This document shows positions 35,740-43,743 of a DNA stretch of 64,000 nt, piece after piece. The DNA lies in the NCBI GenBank assembly GCA_014238285.1, contig JABABK010000007.1:36722-100721 (forward strand), in the 5' to 3' direction. The first letter of the stretch is position 1. Each line of letters opens with the position of its first letter. The notes beneath the pieces were generated by a model. The model was not told the DNA's origin. It did not search any database and worked only from the letters and a program-made list of their open reading frames with translations. The DNA is from Hellea sp. (GTDB lineage: Bacteria > Pseudomonadota > Alphaproteobacteria > Caulobacterales > Maricaulaceae). A program made the position numbers and the translations under genes.

Positions 35740-36195
35740 TTACTGAGCGTCAACCGTTGCGATATAAAGTTCGCGAGCCCGTGTTAGGATCGCGTTTTCA
35801 ATTTGGCGGCCAGTATCAGCATCTGTAGTTGCGTCGACCCATGAGCTACCACTTCTGACTTGCTTGAAGATGGCTGTTTTTAGAGCGTCAGCGCGTAGAT
35901 TTGTGTCGAGAATATAGACATTGGCTTTGAAGCGCTCATTTGGGGCTTCTGGGCTGGCATACCAATCGGTGACAATGACGCCGCCAAATGGATCAACTTG
36001 ATCTAGGGGCATAAAGTTTAAAGTTTCTAGGCTGGCGCGCCATAGATAAGAGTTTACGCCCATTGTTGGGGCGGCTCTTGTCGCTTTGGTTGTTGCGGCT
36101 TTTTTCTTGCCCGTGCTGCAGCCTCCTGCGAGCATTGCAGCGGAAACTATCGCGATAAAGGCGATTTTAGCGGGTTTTTTAATCATGTTTGACAT
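35740..36195 (-). CDS. DUF3576-domain lipoprotein
   Basis: A 151-residue predicted lipoprotein: signal IAFIAIVSAAMLAGGC with the lipobox AGGC, a basic Ala/Thr/Lys linker, then the DUF3576 domain with MGVNSYLWRASLETLNFMPL, DPFGGVIVTDWY and LRADALKTAIF. The family is restricted mostly to alphaproteobacteria, often near leuS/lptE and outer-membrane assembly genes; the function is unknown. It has its own terminator and is divergent from the beta-barrel gene. Confidence 0.85.
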   Translation of the reverse strand: MSNMIKKPAKIAFIAIVSAAMLAGGCSTGKKKAATTKATRAAPTMGVNSYLWRASLETLNFMPLDQVDPFGGVIVTDWYASPEAPNERFKANVYILDTNLRADALKTAIFKQVRSGSSWVDATTDADTGRQIENAILTRARELYIATVDAQ

Positions 36196-36317
36196 GCAGT
36201 AAGCTCCGACCTGTCTAGAGGTGTATCTGATATTTAAAATGCTTATAGCACCAGATTTTTATAGGGCTAGTGCTCCCTGCATGAAATTATCCTAATTTTT
36301 GCCTTAGAAGGCATCTG

Positions 36318-36367
36318 TTAACCCTTTATTAGGGGAGGTTAACGTAAGTGGTTAACACGGGTTTAAC
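36318..36367 (+). promoter_or_regulatory. CtrA-type binding sites upstream of the beta-barrel gene
   Basis: TTAA-CACGGGT-TTAAC at 36352-36367 matches the CtrA consensus TTAA-N7-TTAAC exactly. A second near-match, TTAA-CCCTTTA-TTAG, lies at 36318-36332. Both are 35-85 bases before the ATG at 36404, suggesting cell-cycle control of this outer-membrane gene. Confidence 0.45.
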
Positions 36368-36403
36368 TTTAGATTCGGCTGATTTGGCCGTGGGAGATAG
36401 AAG

Positions 36404-38260
36404 ATGGGCGAGTTTCGTCAAACAACTTCAATATTTCTGTCGACATTTACACTAAGTGTGGTCGGATTATCTTTGGTCGCACAAGCACAAAATTCTCCTT
36501 TTGCTAAAAAAGGTAAACAAGCTTGGGAAACATCGACGCCAACCACAACACCTCCCCCTCAGGCTCCTAATCAATATCCAACAATAACTTCACCTCCAGG
36601 GAGTTATCAGCCGTCAGGTAGTTTGACCCCGCCTGCGCAGCAGCCTATAAGTTCAGGCAGCTATCCTTCAAGCTACAGCTATTCTTTGCCAAAAACAGAT
36701 CAAGCGCCTCCGGGCTATCAGTCGACGGGTAGCGCTGTACCATCATCTGGGGGAACGTCTTATCCCAGTACATATAATCCTAATGCGCAACCGAGCAGGG
36801 CGACATCAAGTCCGGCTTCAACGGCTGTTCAGCCTACGACAAGTTATAATCCAGGCGTGACGTATGATTATCCGAATTATAACCGAGTCAAATCACCAAC
36901 GCAGTCTCCTACGCTTCGCGGCACACAAAGTCAGGCAAATGGGACTTATTATCCAGGCCGGACTAACCCTGTTGGCCAGACACAATCACAAAGACCGAGC
37001 GGCGCCTATTCAGGACAAACCCAAAGTCGGCCACCTTACCCTAATCAAGCGCGCGGCCCACAAAGTATGGGTGACAAACTCGGGTTTGGGAATATCGCTT
37101 TTAAGTATGAGGGGTATTTAAAAGCAGGCGCAGCGGCCACGAGCCGAGATATGATACTTGGTGATGGTTGGAATGCAGATTTTATCTTTGACGGATCTTT
37201 GCGCAGTGAAGTTAGCGCTATCACACAAGGCGGCCTTGAATACGGCGTAGCGGCAGAAGTTCGAGGTCAATATGATCAATATCGCCGCGGCTTTGGCGGA
37301 CGAGTAGGTGATTGCCCAGCGGGTATTGCAGGATGTTCAGATGTGACGGTTAATGGGACAGACTATGTCCTTCGCGGACATACATCACGGTTTTACGGAT
37401 CAGGCGCGAACGATTCAAAAGATTTTGAAGTGCAGCTGGAAAGCGCCCATTTATTTTTACGTTCGGCTTATGGTGATGTAACTGTTGGTCGTGATGACGG
37501 CGCGGCTTATCTTTTCTCTTTAGGGGCTCCAAGTCTTCTTAATGTTGGAGCCTCCAATAGTTCCGTTGATTATACGGGCCTCGATTCCGTCAAAACTCTT
37601 AATGATGCATCAGGCTTTGCAGAAAAAATTACTTATACAAGCCCAAGGCTGTTGGGCGATAAGATCGGTGTAGGTGTTCAATTTGGGGCATCTTATGCAC
37701 TTGATGCCAAAGCTTGCGGGGTTGATTATTGTGTTCGTGGAAATGATGATGAACCAACAGGCGTTCTAGCGCCTGATCTTGATAACGTTATGGAGTTTGG
37801 TCTCGCGCTGGATCGTAAATTTGATAATGGTATGTCGGTCGAAGCCACAGCAACTTATGCCAGAGGGTCAGAGCAAAGCTCCCTTGCTGTATTTGATGAC
37901 TTACAAGCTTTTGGTCTTGGACTTGAGCTAGGGTATATGGATTGGACCTTAGGTGGATCATATTTGAATAGTAATAACGGCCTGACAAACGGTGATTATA
38001 AATCTATGGATGTGGGTTTGACTTGGCAGCCATCTCAACTTGGATTCACGGTCGGCTACGGTCACGCGACGGATGATAATGTTGGTTTATCATCGGATCA
38101 GTTTGTCGCCGGAGTCAGCTATGACTGGAATGATAACTTCCGTCTTGGAACAGGGGTTCAGCACATTAAACGTGATGTAAATGTCAGTACATTAGGCGTT
38201 GTCGGTCCGCGCGAAGAAGATGCAACATCTATATTTGTTGAAGGCCGCTTCACTTTTTGA
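36404..38260 (+). CDS. Outer-membrane beta-barrel (porin-like) protein with long low-complexity linker
   Basis: A 618-residue exported protein. Signal peptide cleaved near VAQAQ. Residues about 35-215 are low-complexity, made of P, S, T, Q, Y, G and N with no hydrophobic core. The remainder alternates as a beta-barrel (KYEGYLKAGAA, GLEYGVAAEVRGQYDQY, AYGDVTVGRDDGAAY, FEVQLESAHLFLRS) and ends in VEGRFTF with the terminal Phe recognised by the BAM machinery. The barrel part resembles porins of the Gram_neg_porin group. Cysteines in GDCPAGIAGCSD and ACGVDYC may form loop disulphides. CtrA-like sites lie upstream. The deacetylase lipoprotein follows after 24 bases. Confidence 0.75.
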   Translation: MGEFRQTTSIFLSTFTLSVVGLSLVAQAQNSPFAKKGKQAWETSTPTTTPPPQAPNQYPTITSPPGSYQPSGSLTPPAQQPISSGSYPSSYSYSLPKTDQAPPGYQSTGSAVPSSGGTSYPSTYNPNAQPSRATSSPASTAVQPTTSYNPGVTYDYPNYNRVKSPTQSPTLRGTQSQANGTYYPGRTNPVGQTQSQRPSGAYSGQTQSRPPYPNQARGPQSMGDKLGFGNIAFKYEGYLKAGAAATSRDMILGDGWNADFIFDGSLRSEVSAITQGGLEYGVAAEVRGQYDQYRRGFGGRVGDCPAGIAGCSDVTVNGTDYVLRGHTSRFYGSGANDSKDFEVQLESAHLFLRSAYGDVTVGRDDGAAYLFSLGAPSLLNVGASNSSVDYTGLDSVKTLNDASGFAEKITYTSPRLLGDKIGVGVQFGASYALDAKACGVDYCVRGNDDEPTGVLAPDLDNVMEFGLALDRKFDNGMSVEATATYARGSEQSSLAVFDDLQAFGLGLELGYMDWTLGGSYLNSNNGLTNGDYKSMDVGLTWQPSQLGFTVGYGHATDDNVGLSSDQFVAGVSYDWNDNFRLGTGVQHIKRDVNVSTLGVVGPREEDATSIFVEGRFTF

Positions 38261-38284
38261 TCTAAAAGGCAACGGGGCTGATTT

Positions 38285-40120
38285 ATGACAAAACTCCTAA
38301 GTTTGGCGGTTGTCAGTGCAGCTTTGCTGTGGGGGTGTCAGGAAAAAATTCATAAGTTTGAAGGCGTTGAAGGGCCTTTGGTGTCAAGCCAAATGGTGCC
38401 CCATGTTCCCGCTAGTCCTTCTGATTTTGATGTTGGGAGTGATAGCCGCCTTGCCTTGTTGCTTATTGAAGAAGACTCTCATTGGCTGAGTTTGGTTCTA
38501 GGTCTTAGAACAATTGGAATTCCTTTTCAGGTCACACAGGATTACCAAGAAGCGGTTAAACACGACGTTGTTTTGGTTTACCCTCATATATCGGGACGAG
38601 ACATTAAGCCTGAAGCTTTGCGCGGGTTAGCTAAATATGCCCTGGAGGGGGGGACGTTGATTGGAACAAATGTTCTTGGCGGAGGCCTTGAAAAAATATT
38701 TGGATTTGAATCCCTAGAAGAAGGTAAAAACCGAAGTCATTTGAAGTTTTCTACAAAGCAAGACGAAACCGTTTTATTTGAAGAGAAGGGTTTAACGAGC
38801 ATTAAGTTTGCTAGTGCAATGGAAAAAGCTGTAAATCCTGGTTCAAATACATATGTAAATCCGGATTATCCTCCATTGGCGGTTTATGAAAATGGCGGGG
38901 CGGCTTTTATTGAAAATACGCCAGGTAAAGGCAAGACTTATGCTTTGGGAGTTGATATAGGCCAAATGCTTGCCAAAGGGTATAATTGGCGTCAGGTTGA
39001 TATAACGGAATCCTATGCAAACGAATATCAGCCAATCCTTGATGCGTTCTTGATTTTCCTCGAAAATATTTACCGGCAAAACCAACCCCATGCCGTGACA
39101 TTAGGGACGGTTCCTTATGGCAAGAAACTGAGTTTCATTTTATCTCATGACGTTGATTATTCTCAAAGCCTTAAAAATGCTGTTGATTATGCAAAACATG
39201 AGGCAAGCGAAGGTATAGAGGCGACATATTTTGTTCAGGCAAAATATATTGAAGATTTCAACGATTCAATTTTTTTTGATGAAGAAGGTGCCGAATATCT
39301 AAAAACTTTAAAGAAACTGGGTATGGAAATAGCTAGCCATAGCGTGTCTCATTCCCTTGAGTTTGATAATTTTCCTTTAGGGACAGGAACTGAAAGCTAT
39401 CCAAATTATAGGCCGTTTGTGCGCAATAAAGAAAAAACATATGGAGCGTCTATCTTTGGAGAACTTCGCGTTAGTAAGTTTTTGTTTGAATATTTTTTAA
39501 AAGACCAAGAGGTCGTTTCTTTTCGGCCGGGCTATTTGCGAAACCCGTATATATTGCCTCAGAGCCTGGAATCTACAGGCTACCAATATAGTTCTTCAGT
39601 GACCGCGAATATGTCTTTAACACATCTGCCTTTTCAATTGACCTATGAGCGCGGGTTTACGGGTTTAACGGATGTTTTTGAAATTCCAATCACGATCGAA
39701 GATGAAATCTTACCGATTATGTATGAACGCATAGACAGAGCTAAAAAGGTTGCGCGCAGAATAGCTGAAATTGAAGGCGTCATGGTTGTACTTATTCACA
39801 CGGACGCAGTGGATGATCGGCTCAAGTTTCAGAAAGAACTCGTTGATGAAGTGAAGCCTTATGCTTGGATGGGATCAATGCGGCAGTTTGGAAACTGGTG
39901 GTCGGCGCGGGATAAGATTGAGGTTGATGTGGCCGAAGAAAATGGCGAGGTCGTCATTTCGTTGAGAGCGCCGAAAGCTATTAAAGGTCTGACCTTAGAG
40001 CTTTCTGGTGAATACGATATCGTTCAATCATCTATACCTTTAGAGCAATTAATCTTGACCGAACGGAAGCTTTTAATTGAAGAGTTATCTGGAGTTCAAA
40101 CTATTATTTTAAACGATTAA
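38285..40120 (+). CDS. Polysaccharide deacetylase-domain lipoprotein
   Basis: A 611-residue lipoprotein (LLWGC, C18). Residues about 50-160 look like a flavodoxin/GATase-like domain (LALLLIEEDSHWLSLVLGL ... VVLVYPHISG ... LEGGTLIG). A NodB-type deacetylase domain follows, with LSHDVDY (metal Asp), ASHSVSHSLEFD (H-S-x2-H metal site), FRPGYLRNPY and VVLIHTDAVDD (distal His), so the catalytic set is retained. The C-terminal 110 residues look like a beta-sandwich. It probably de-N-acetylates a cell-surface or exported glycan at the periplasmic face. Pairing with the beta-barrel gene upstream suggests a shared glycan secretion or envelope role, an inference. Confidence 0.72.
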   Translation: MTKLLSLAVVSAALLWGCQEKIHKFEGVEGPLVSSQMVPHVPASPSDFDVGSDSRLALLLIEEDSHWLSLVLGLRTIGIPFQVTQDYQEAVKHDVVLVYPHISGRDIKPEALRGLAKYALEGGTLIGTNVLGGGLEKIFGFESLEEGKNRSHLKFSTKQDETVLFEEKGLTSIKFASAMEKAVNPGSNTYVNPDYPPLAVYENGGAAFIENTPGKGKTYALGVDIGQMLAKGYNWRQVDITESYANEYQPILDAFLIFLENIYRQNQPHAVTLGTVPYGKKLSFILSHDVDYSQSLKNAVDYAKHEASEGIEATYFVQAKYIEDFNDSIFFDEEGAEYLKTLKKLGMEIASHSVSHSLEFDNFPLGTGTESYPNYRPFVRNKEKTYGASIFGELRVSKFLFEYFLKDQEVVSFRPGYLRNPYILPQSLESTGYQYSSSVTANMSLTHLPFQLTYERGFTGLTDVFEIPITIEDEILPIMYERIDRAKKVARRIAEIEGVMVVLIHTDAVDDRLKFQKELVDEVKPYAWMGSMRQFGNWWSARDKIEVDVAEENGEVVISLRAPKAIKGLTLELSGEYDIVQSSIPLEQLILTERKLLIEELSGVQTIILND

Positions 40121-40750
40121 GCCATCAATCCCGGCAAGTCCGAACGCACCGCTACCAACTAAGCCCGATGCTGTTCGTTTCGAAACACCGCCAAGAGCAA
40201 AGACGGGTACATCTAGTTTTTGGCAGATATCTTGTAAGTTTAAAGCTCCAATTGGGTCGCCTGCAGAGGGGCTTTTGGAGTAGAAAATGGATGATATGAA
40301 CAAGCCGTCTAGAACATTTAAGTCGCCGGAATAGGATTGTTCGCCTTTTAGCCCTGCCATTGATATAATCCATTCAGGGCAGTTTTTCCGCCACAAAGTT
40401 GGTCCTAGTAATTTTGCGTCCCGGCGAAAATGAACACCATCAGCTCCGCTGGCAATAGCAAGCTCTGGGTCGTGGCCGATTAAAAACTGTTGATCTTTTT
40501 TAAAAGTAACTTGTCTAAGGGCTTCGGCCGTTTGGTAATAATCCTTTTGGCCAAAATGCCGGTAAATAATAGTGGTTCCAGGCGGAAGGTTTTGAGCTGC
40601 TTTGATCGGGTCTGGTACGCGTTGCGGATCTGTCATGAAGATAAATGGCGACAAAGCACTAGGCTTGGAACGGGACGTGAGTAATTTTTGTGCGGTTAAA
40701 GCGACAGGGTCTCTTCCCTTATAATTCCACTTTGTGTATGGGGCGGGCAT
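40109..40750 (-). CDS. ThiE-like thiamine-phosphate synthase family protein
   Basis: About 213 residues with a TIM-barrel ThiE/TenI pattern: FIFMTDPQRVPDPIKAA, IYRHFG, IGHDPELAIASGADGVHF, ISSIFYSKSPSAGDPIG and the phosphate-binding end VFALGGVSKRTASGLVGSG. The YRHFG variant differs from classical ThiE motifs, as in the alphaproteobacterial paralogues, so thiamine-phosphate synthase activity is not certain. The frame runs to 40927 but would overlap yggS; the ATG at 40750 shares a CATG with the divergent yggS ATG at 40749. No other thi genes are nearby. Confidence 0.7.
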   Translation of the reverse strand: MPAPYTKWNYKGRDPVALTAQKLLTSRSKPSALSPFIFMTDPQRVPDPIKAAQNLPPGTTIIYRHFGQKDYYQTAEALRQVTFKKDQQFLIGHDPELAIASGADGVHFRRDAKLLGPTLWRKNCPEWIISMAGLKGEQSYSGDLNVLDGLFISSIFYSKSPSAGDPIGALNLQDICQKLDVPVFALGGVSKRTASGLVGSGAFGLAGIDGLIV

Positions 40751-41438
40751 GACTAATGACGACCTTTCGGAACTGACTATCGCGAAGCGGCGAGATGTTA
40801 TCTTAGAACGCATGGCCTCTGCCGCCAAGTGGGCTGGGCGAACATCTAGTGATATTAATTTTGTGGCAGTGTCAAAACAACAGCCAGATGATAGAGTGTT
40901 GGCCGGGCTTGAGGCTGGGCAAACCATATTTGGTGAAAACCGTGTTCAAGAAGCTATGGGCCGCTGGAACGGCGCTTTTGCAGAACATCGCGAAAGCCTG
41001 GAATTACGGCTTATCGGGCCCTTGCAAACCAATAAAGCTGAAGATGCGGTTTTGCTGTTTGATGTGATTGAAACGCTTGATCGGATGAAGCTCGCGGGCG
41101 CTCTTGTAAAGGCGGCCGATAAAACTGGTCGGATGCCGCGTTTGTTGATTCAAGTGAATATTGGGGTCGAGCCGCAAAAGTCTGGTGTGTTACCTGATGA
41201 GCTTCCCGCATTTTTAAAGTCTCTAAAAACCGAATATGATATTTTACCTGAGGGCTTGATGTGTATTCCGCCTTCTGGTGAAGCCGCCTCACCGCATTTT
41301 TGGTGGTTAGCGAATTTGGCAAAAGATTACGGGCTAAAAACCCTCTCCATGGGGATGAGTTCAGACTATGAAACAGCCATCAAAATGGGCGCAACCCATG
41401 TAAGGGTCGGTAGCCTGTTTTTTGGCGCAAGAACTTAG
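40749..41438 (+). CDS. YggS-family PLP homeostasis protein
   Basis: A 229-residue PLP-binding barrel protein (PLPBP/YggS). INFVAVSKQQPDD carries the PLP lysine, GENRVQEA the conserved loop, LRLIGPLQTNKAED, LIQVNIGVEPQKSG, LSMGMSSDYETAIKMGATHVRVGSLFFG the phosphate site. It buffers and delivers pyridoxal phosphate and has no enzymatic activity known. The ATG at 40749 is chosen over a GTG at 40734 since the family starts close to its first helix. Convergent with, and one base from, the DUF1523 gene. Confidence 0.92.
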   Translation: MTNDDLSELTIAKRRDVILERMASAAKWAGRTSSDINFVAVSKQQPDDRVLAGLEAGQTIFGENRVQEAMGRWNGAFAEHRESLELRLIGPLQTNKAEDAVLLFDVIETLDRMKLAGALVKAADKTGRMPRLLIQVNIGVEPQKSGVLPDELPAFLKSLKTEYDILPEGLMCIPPSGEAASPHFWWLANLAKDYGLKTLSMGMSSDYETAIKMGATHVRVGSLFFGART

Positions 41439-42125
41439 TTACTTACTGCCAAACCATTTGCGCATGAATTTGCGAAGACCGGACTTGCTTTCGTTTAATT
41501 CCTTACCCGCAGCGTCAGTCGCTGTTTCAATTTTATCAGCGGCGGCTTCAATTTTTGCATCGATTTTGTCTGTGACGGGATCAATGCGCTTTTTACGGAA
41601 GCGTCGCCATCTGAGCCAGAACCAAAGAAGTATGAAGAAGACGATGGTTAGAAAAACAATATTGAACCAAGGGATAAGGCGGACATGAGGGCCCTCAACC
41701 TTCTTGAAACTAATGGCATTGGGGTACAGAGAAAATAGCTCTACCCGCCAACCATAATGTTTTACCGCTACCCAGATTTCGTCTTCTGGAGTTGCGCGCT
41801 GGATGAGATCCTGAGCATCAGCGGTTAAATTGCTAGTATCAAATTTGAAGTAAGGCGGCCAACCCCAACCTGTATCCGTATTACTATAAACCATGGCTTT
41901 TCCATTGGCGCGTTTAGTTGTAATATATCTGACGTCGCGATTAGGAAACCCTTTTGATCCTGTATCTGCCTGACCGGTTCCAAAAGCTTCGGCAGGTTTA
42001 TCATCCCGAATTTCAAAAGTTCCGACAACTCTGACAATATCCCGTTGTGGCAAGTTATAATGCAGAAACAGGAATACACCGAGAGCAAAGACCAGTTTTA
42101 CGGCGGTTTTAATGTGTTTGATCAT
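41439..42125 (-). CDS. DUF1523-family membrane protein
   Basis: A 228-residue protein with an N-terminal hydrophobic helix (AVKLVFALGVFLFLHY), then NLPQRDIVRVVGTFEIR, the DUF1523 hallmark, a periplasmic-like domain with DVRYITTKRANGKAMVYSN and DTGWGWPPYFKFDTSNL, a second helix (about 150-168, FNIVFLTIVFFILLWFWL) and a basic/helical cytoplasmic tail. Function unknown. It is the last gene of the AAA+ operon, nine bases after the small membrane gene, and is probably the membrane-anchored component exposed on both sides. Confidence 0.85.
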   Translation of the reverse strand: MIKHIKTAVKLVFALGVFLFLHYNLPQRDIVRVVGTFEIRDDKPAEAFGTGQADTGSKGFPNRDVRYITTKRANGKAMVYSNTDTGWGWPPYFKFDTSNLTADAQDLIQRATPEDEIWVAVKHYGWRVELFSLYPNAISFKKVEGPHVRLIPWFNIVFLTIVFFILLWFWLRWRRFRKKRIDPVTDKIDAKIEAAADKIETATDAAGKELNESKSGLRKFMRKWFGSK

Positions 42126-42134
42126 GTCACTACC

Positions 42135-42404
42135 CTATGTTTGAGCCAAAAAGATAAGCAAGCCAAATAGAAGAATTGGCGCAATGTAAACACCAAATAA
42201 TAACTTAGCTTTCAAAGAACGATTATATTTGGCCATGCCTTCTGTTACAAAATCTTCTTCTTTTATAGATGGTTTGGAGTCGTTATATTTTTGCCGAAGC
42301 CGGTCTTTTTCCTTCATTCGATTTGAAAAGGTCAAAACGGCATAAATTACCGTTAAGATCAAAAATAATATTGTTCCGCGTAATATCCAACCAAATAATG
42401 TCAT
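42135..42404 (-). CDS. Small two-helix membrane protein of the AAA+ operon
   Basis: An 89-residue protein with hydrophobic helices at about 6-26 and 66-86 and a charged loop between them (MKEKDRLRQKYNDSKP). No family recognised. Its ATG overlaps the stop of the DUF6638-like gene by four bases, which strongly suggests coupled synthesis. It probably acts with the DUF1523 protein in the membrane. Confidence 0.65.
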   Translation of the reverse strand: MTLFGWILRGTILFLILTVIYAVLTFSNRMKEKDRLRQKYNDSKPSIKEEDFVTEGMAKYNRSLKAKLLFGVYIAPILLFGLLIFLAQT

Positions 42405-43735
42405 GTTTTATATCTCACTTTAATTCTTGGCGCATACGGGTCCTTTTTCGTAACAATATTATCCATTGTCGGTTCTGGGCCAAAGAGTGTTTCTCGCGCG
42501 CCTACTTTGTCGATCATGTATTCTTCAGCCAGAAATTTGGAGACAAAGTCTCGTTTAGGGTCATCCCATTTTCTATAGGCATCGTAAAAAGCTTCTTTGT
42601 GGCAAATAAATAATTGCCGGAAATCAAGCGGCGTTAACTCGGCGAGTAGCATATTGATTAAATCACGATCATGGTGTGACTTAGCTCGAAAAGCGTAAAA
42701 ATAAGCGGGGTGTTCCGGGTCAAGGCTGGGATAGCGGCCTTTATGGGATGCCCAGCGAATGATATCCATGAGACCTTCATATTCCTCTGGCAGGTCTGAC
42801 GCATATTTTCTAGCAACACGCCGAATTTGCTGCCGTGTTAAACTGCCTAAATCATCGCCTAGGCTTGCGGCAGTTGAAATTACGATAAAGTCAAGTTTTT
42901 GCTGGATGATCGCGATGTCATCTTCATTTTGTTCGGTCACGATAAGCTCTATGAGGTTTTGGCGGTATAGAAATTCGGCAATATCGCGCCGGTTTTTGAA
43001 AGTGAATTTCCTAAAATCCCCCATAGCGCTTAAGCCATCAATGGCCTCCCGAGCGATAACGGCTGGGGTTTCGAGGTCTCGAAAGACATACATACCGCCA
43101 AAGTGAGCAGTGAAATAATTGCCTTGCTCATAGGTCTTTGGGCTAAGTTGTATGGGATGGCGCGTGATATCGCCGGTCTTTTTACCAAGCTCGATCATCT
43201 CTGCAATTAAGACATCATCCCACCACGCATCATCTTCATTCATGAATTTGTTGATGTCTTCTTGGAGGGTTGCGGCAAAAGCAACGTGTTCGGTGACTGT
43301 ATCGGCTTCTATCGTAATTTGATTGATCCGTAGAAGGTCTGCCGGCTCGTTGACCTCGAAAACAGAATTGATTAGTTCGCCCGTAACGGCTTCGCGAGCG
43401 GTTAAGGCAAAAAGCTCTTCTTCATTATCCTCAATAAAATCTTTTAGGATAGAACGAGAGGTTGAAAATTTGGATGCCAACAAAGGCGCGGTCTGTTGTT
43501 CAGTCGTTAGTAATATGAATTGCTGGTTACAGCCTTTGGGGTTGAGGTAAAGCTTATCACTAAATTCATCGGCTATTTCAGGGGAATATCCGCATATATC
43601 AATATGGAATTCGGTAAGTTTGGTTTCTTTGCCGATTAAATGATTAAGCGCGCGGTTATAACGGTTGACTAAAGCTTCGGACGAAACCTCAATAAGGTTG
43701 CCGAACATAAGGCCGTATTTGACAAGGCGCATCAT
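42401..43735 (-). CDS. DUF6638-like conserved protein of the AAA+ operon
   Basis: A 444-residue soluble protein. MRLVKYGLMFGNLIEVSS, FHIDICGYSPEIADEF, LYLNPKGCNQQFILLT, FSTSRSILKDFIEDNEEELFALTAREAV and MYVFRDLETP look strongly conserved in type, and I recognise the sequence as close to what is catalogued as DUF6638 in alphaproteobacteria. No catalytic motif is evident. It lies eight bases after the AAA+ gene and overlaps the small membrane gene by four. A role as AAA+ partner is inferred from this linkage. Confidence 0.75.
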   Translation of the reverse strand: MMRLVKYGLMFGNLIEVSSEALVNRYNRALNHLIGKETKLTEFHIDICGYSPEIADEFSDKLYLNPKGCNQQFILLTTEQQTAPLLASKFSTSRSILKDFIEDNEEELFALTAREAVTGELINSVFEVNEPADLLRINQITIEADTVTEHVAFAATLQEDINKFMNEDDAWWDDVLIAEMIELGKKTGDITRHPIQLSPKTYEQGNYFTAHFGGMYVFRDLETPAVIAREAIDGLSAMGDFRKFTFKNRRDIAEFLYRQNLIELIVTEQNEDDIAIIQQKLDFIVISTAASLGDDLGSLTRQQIRRVARKYASDLPEEYEGLMDIIRWASHKGRYPSLDPEHPAYFYAFRAKSHHDRDLINMLLAELTPLDFRQLFICHKEAFYDAYRKWDDPKRDFVSKFLAEEYMIDKVGARETLFGPEPTMDNIVTKKDPYAPRIKVRYKT

Positions 43736-43743
43736 GGGTTCTG

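Noticed and set aside
40751..40927. N-terminal extension of the ThiE-like protein to 40927
   Set aside because: It would lie antisense within yggS, and its translation resembles no ThiE N-terminus.
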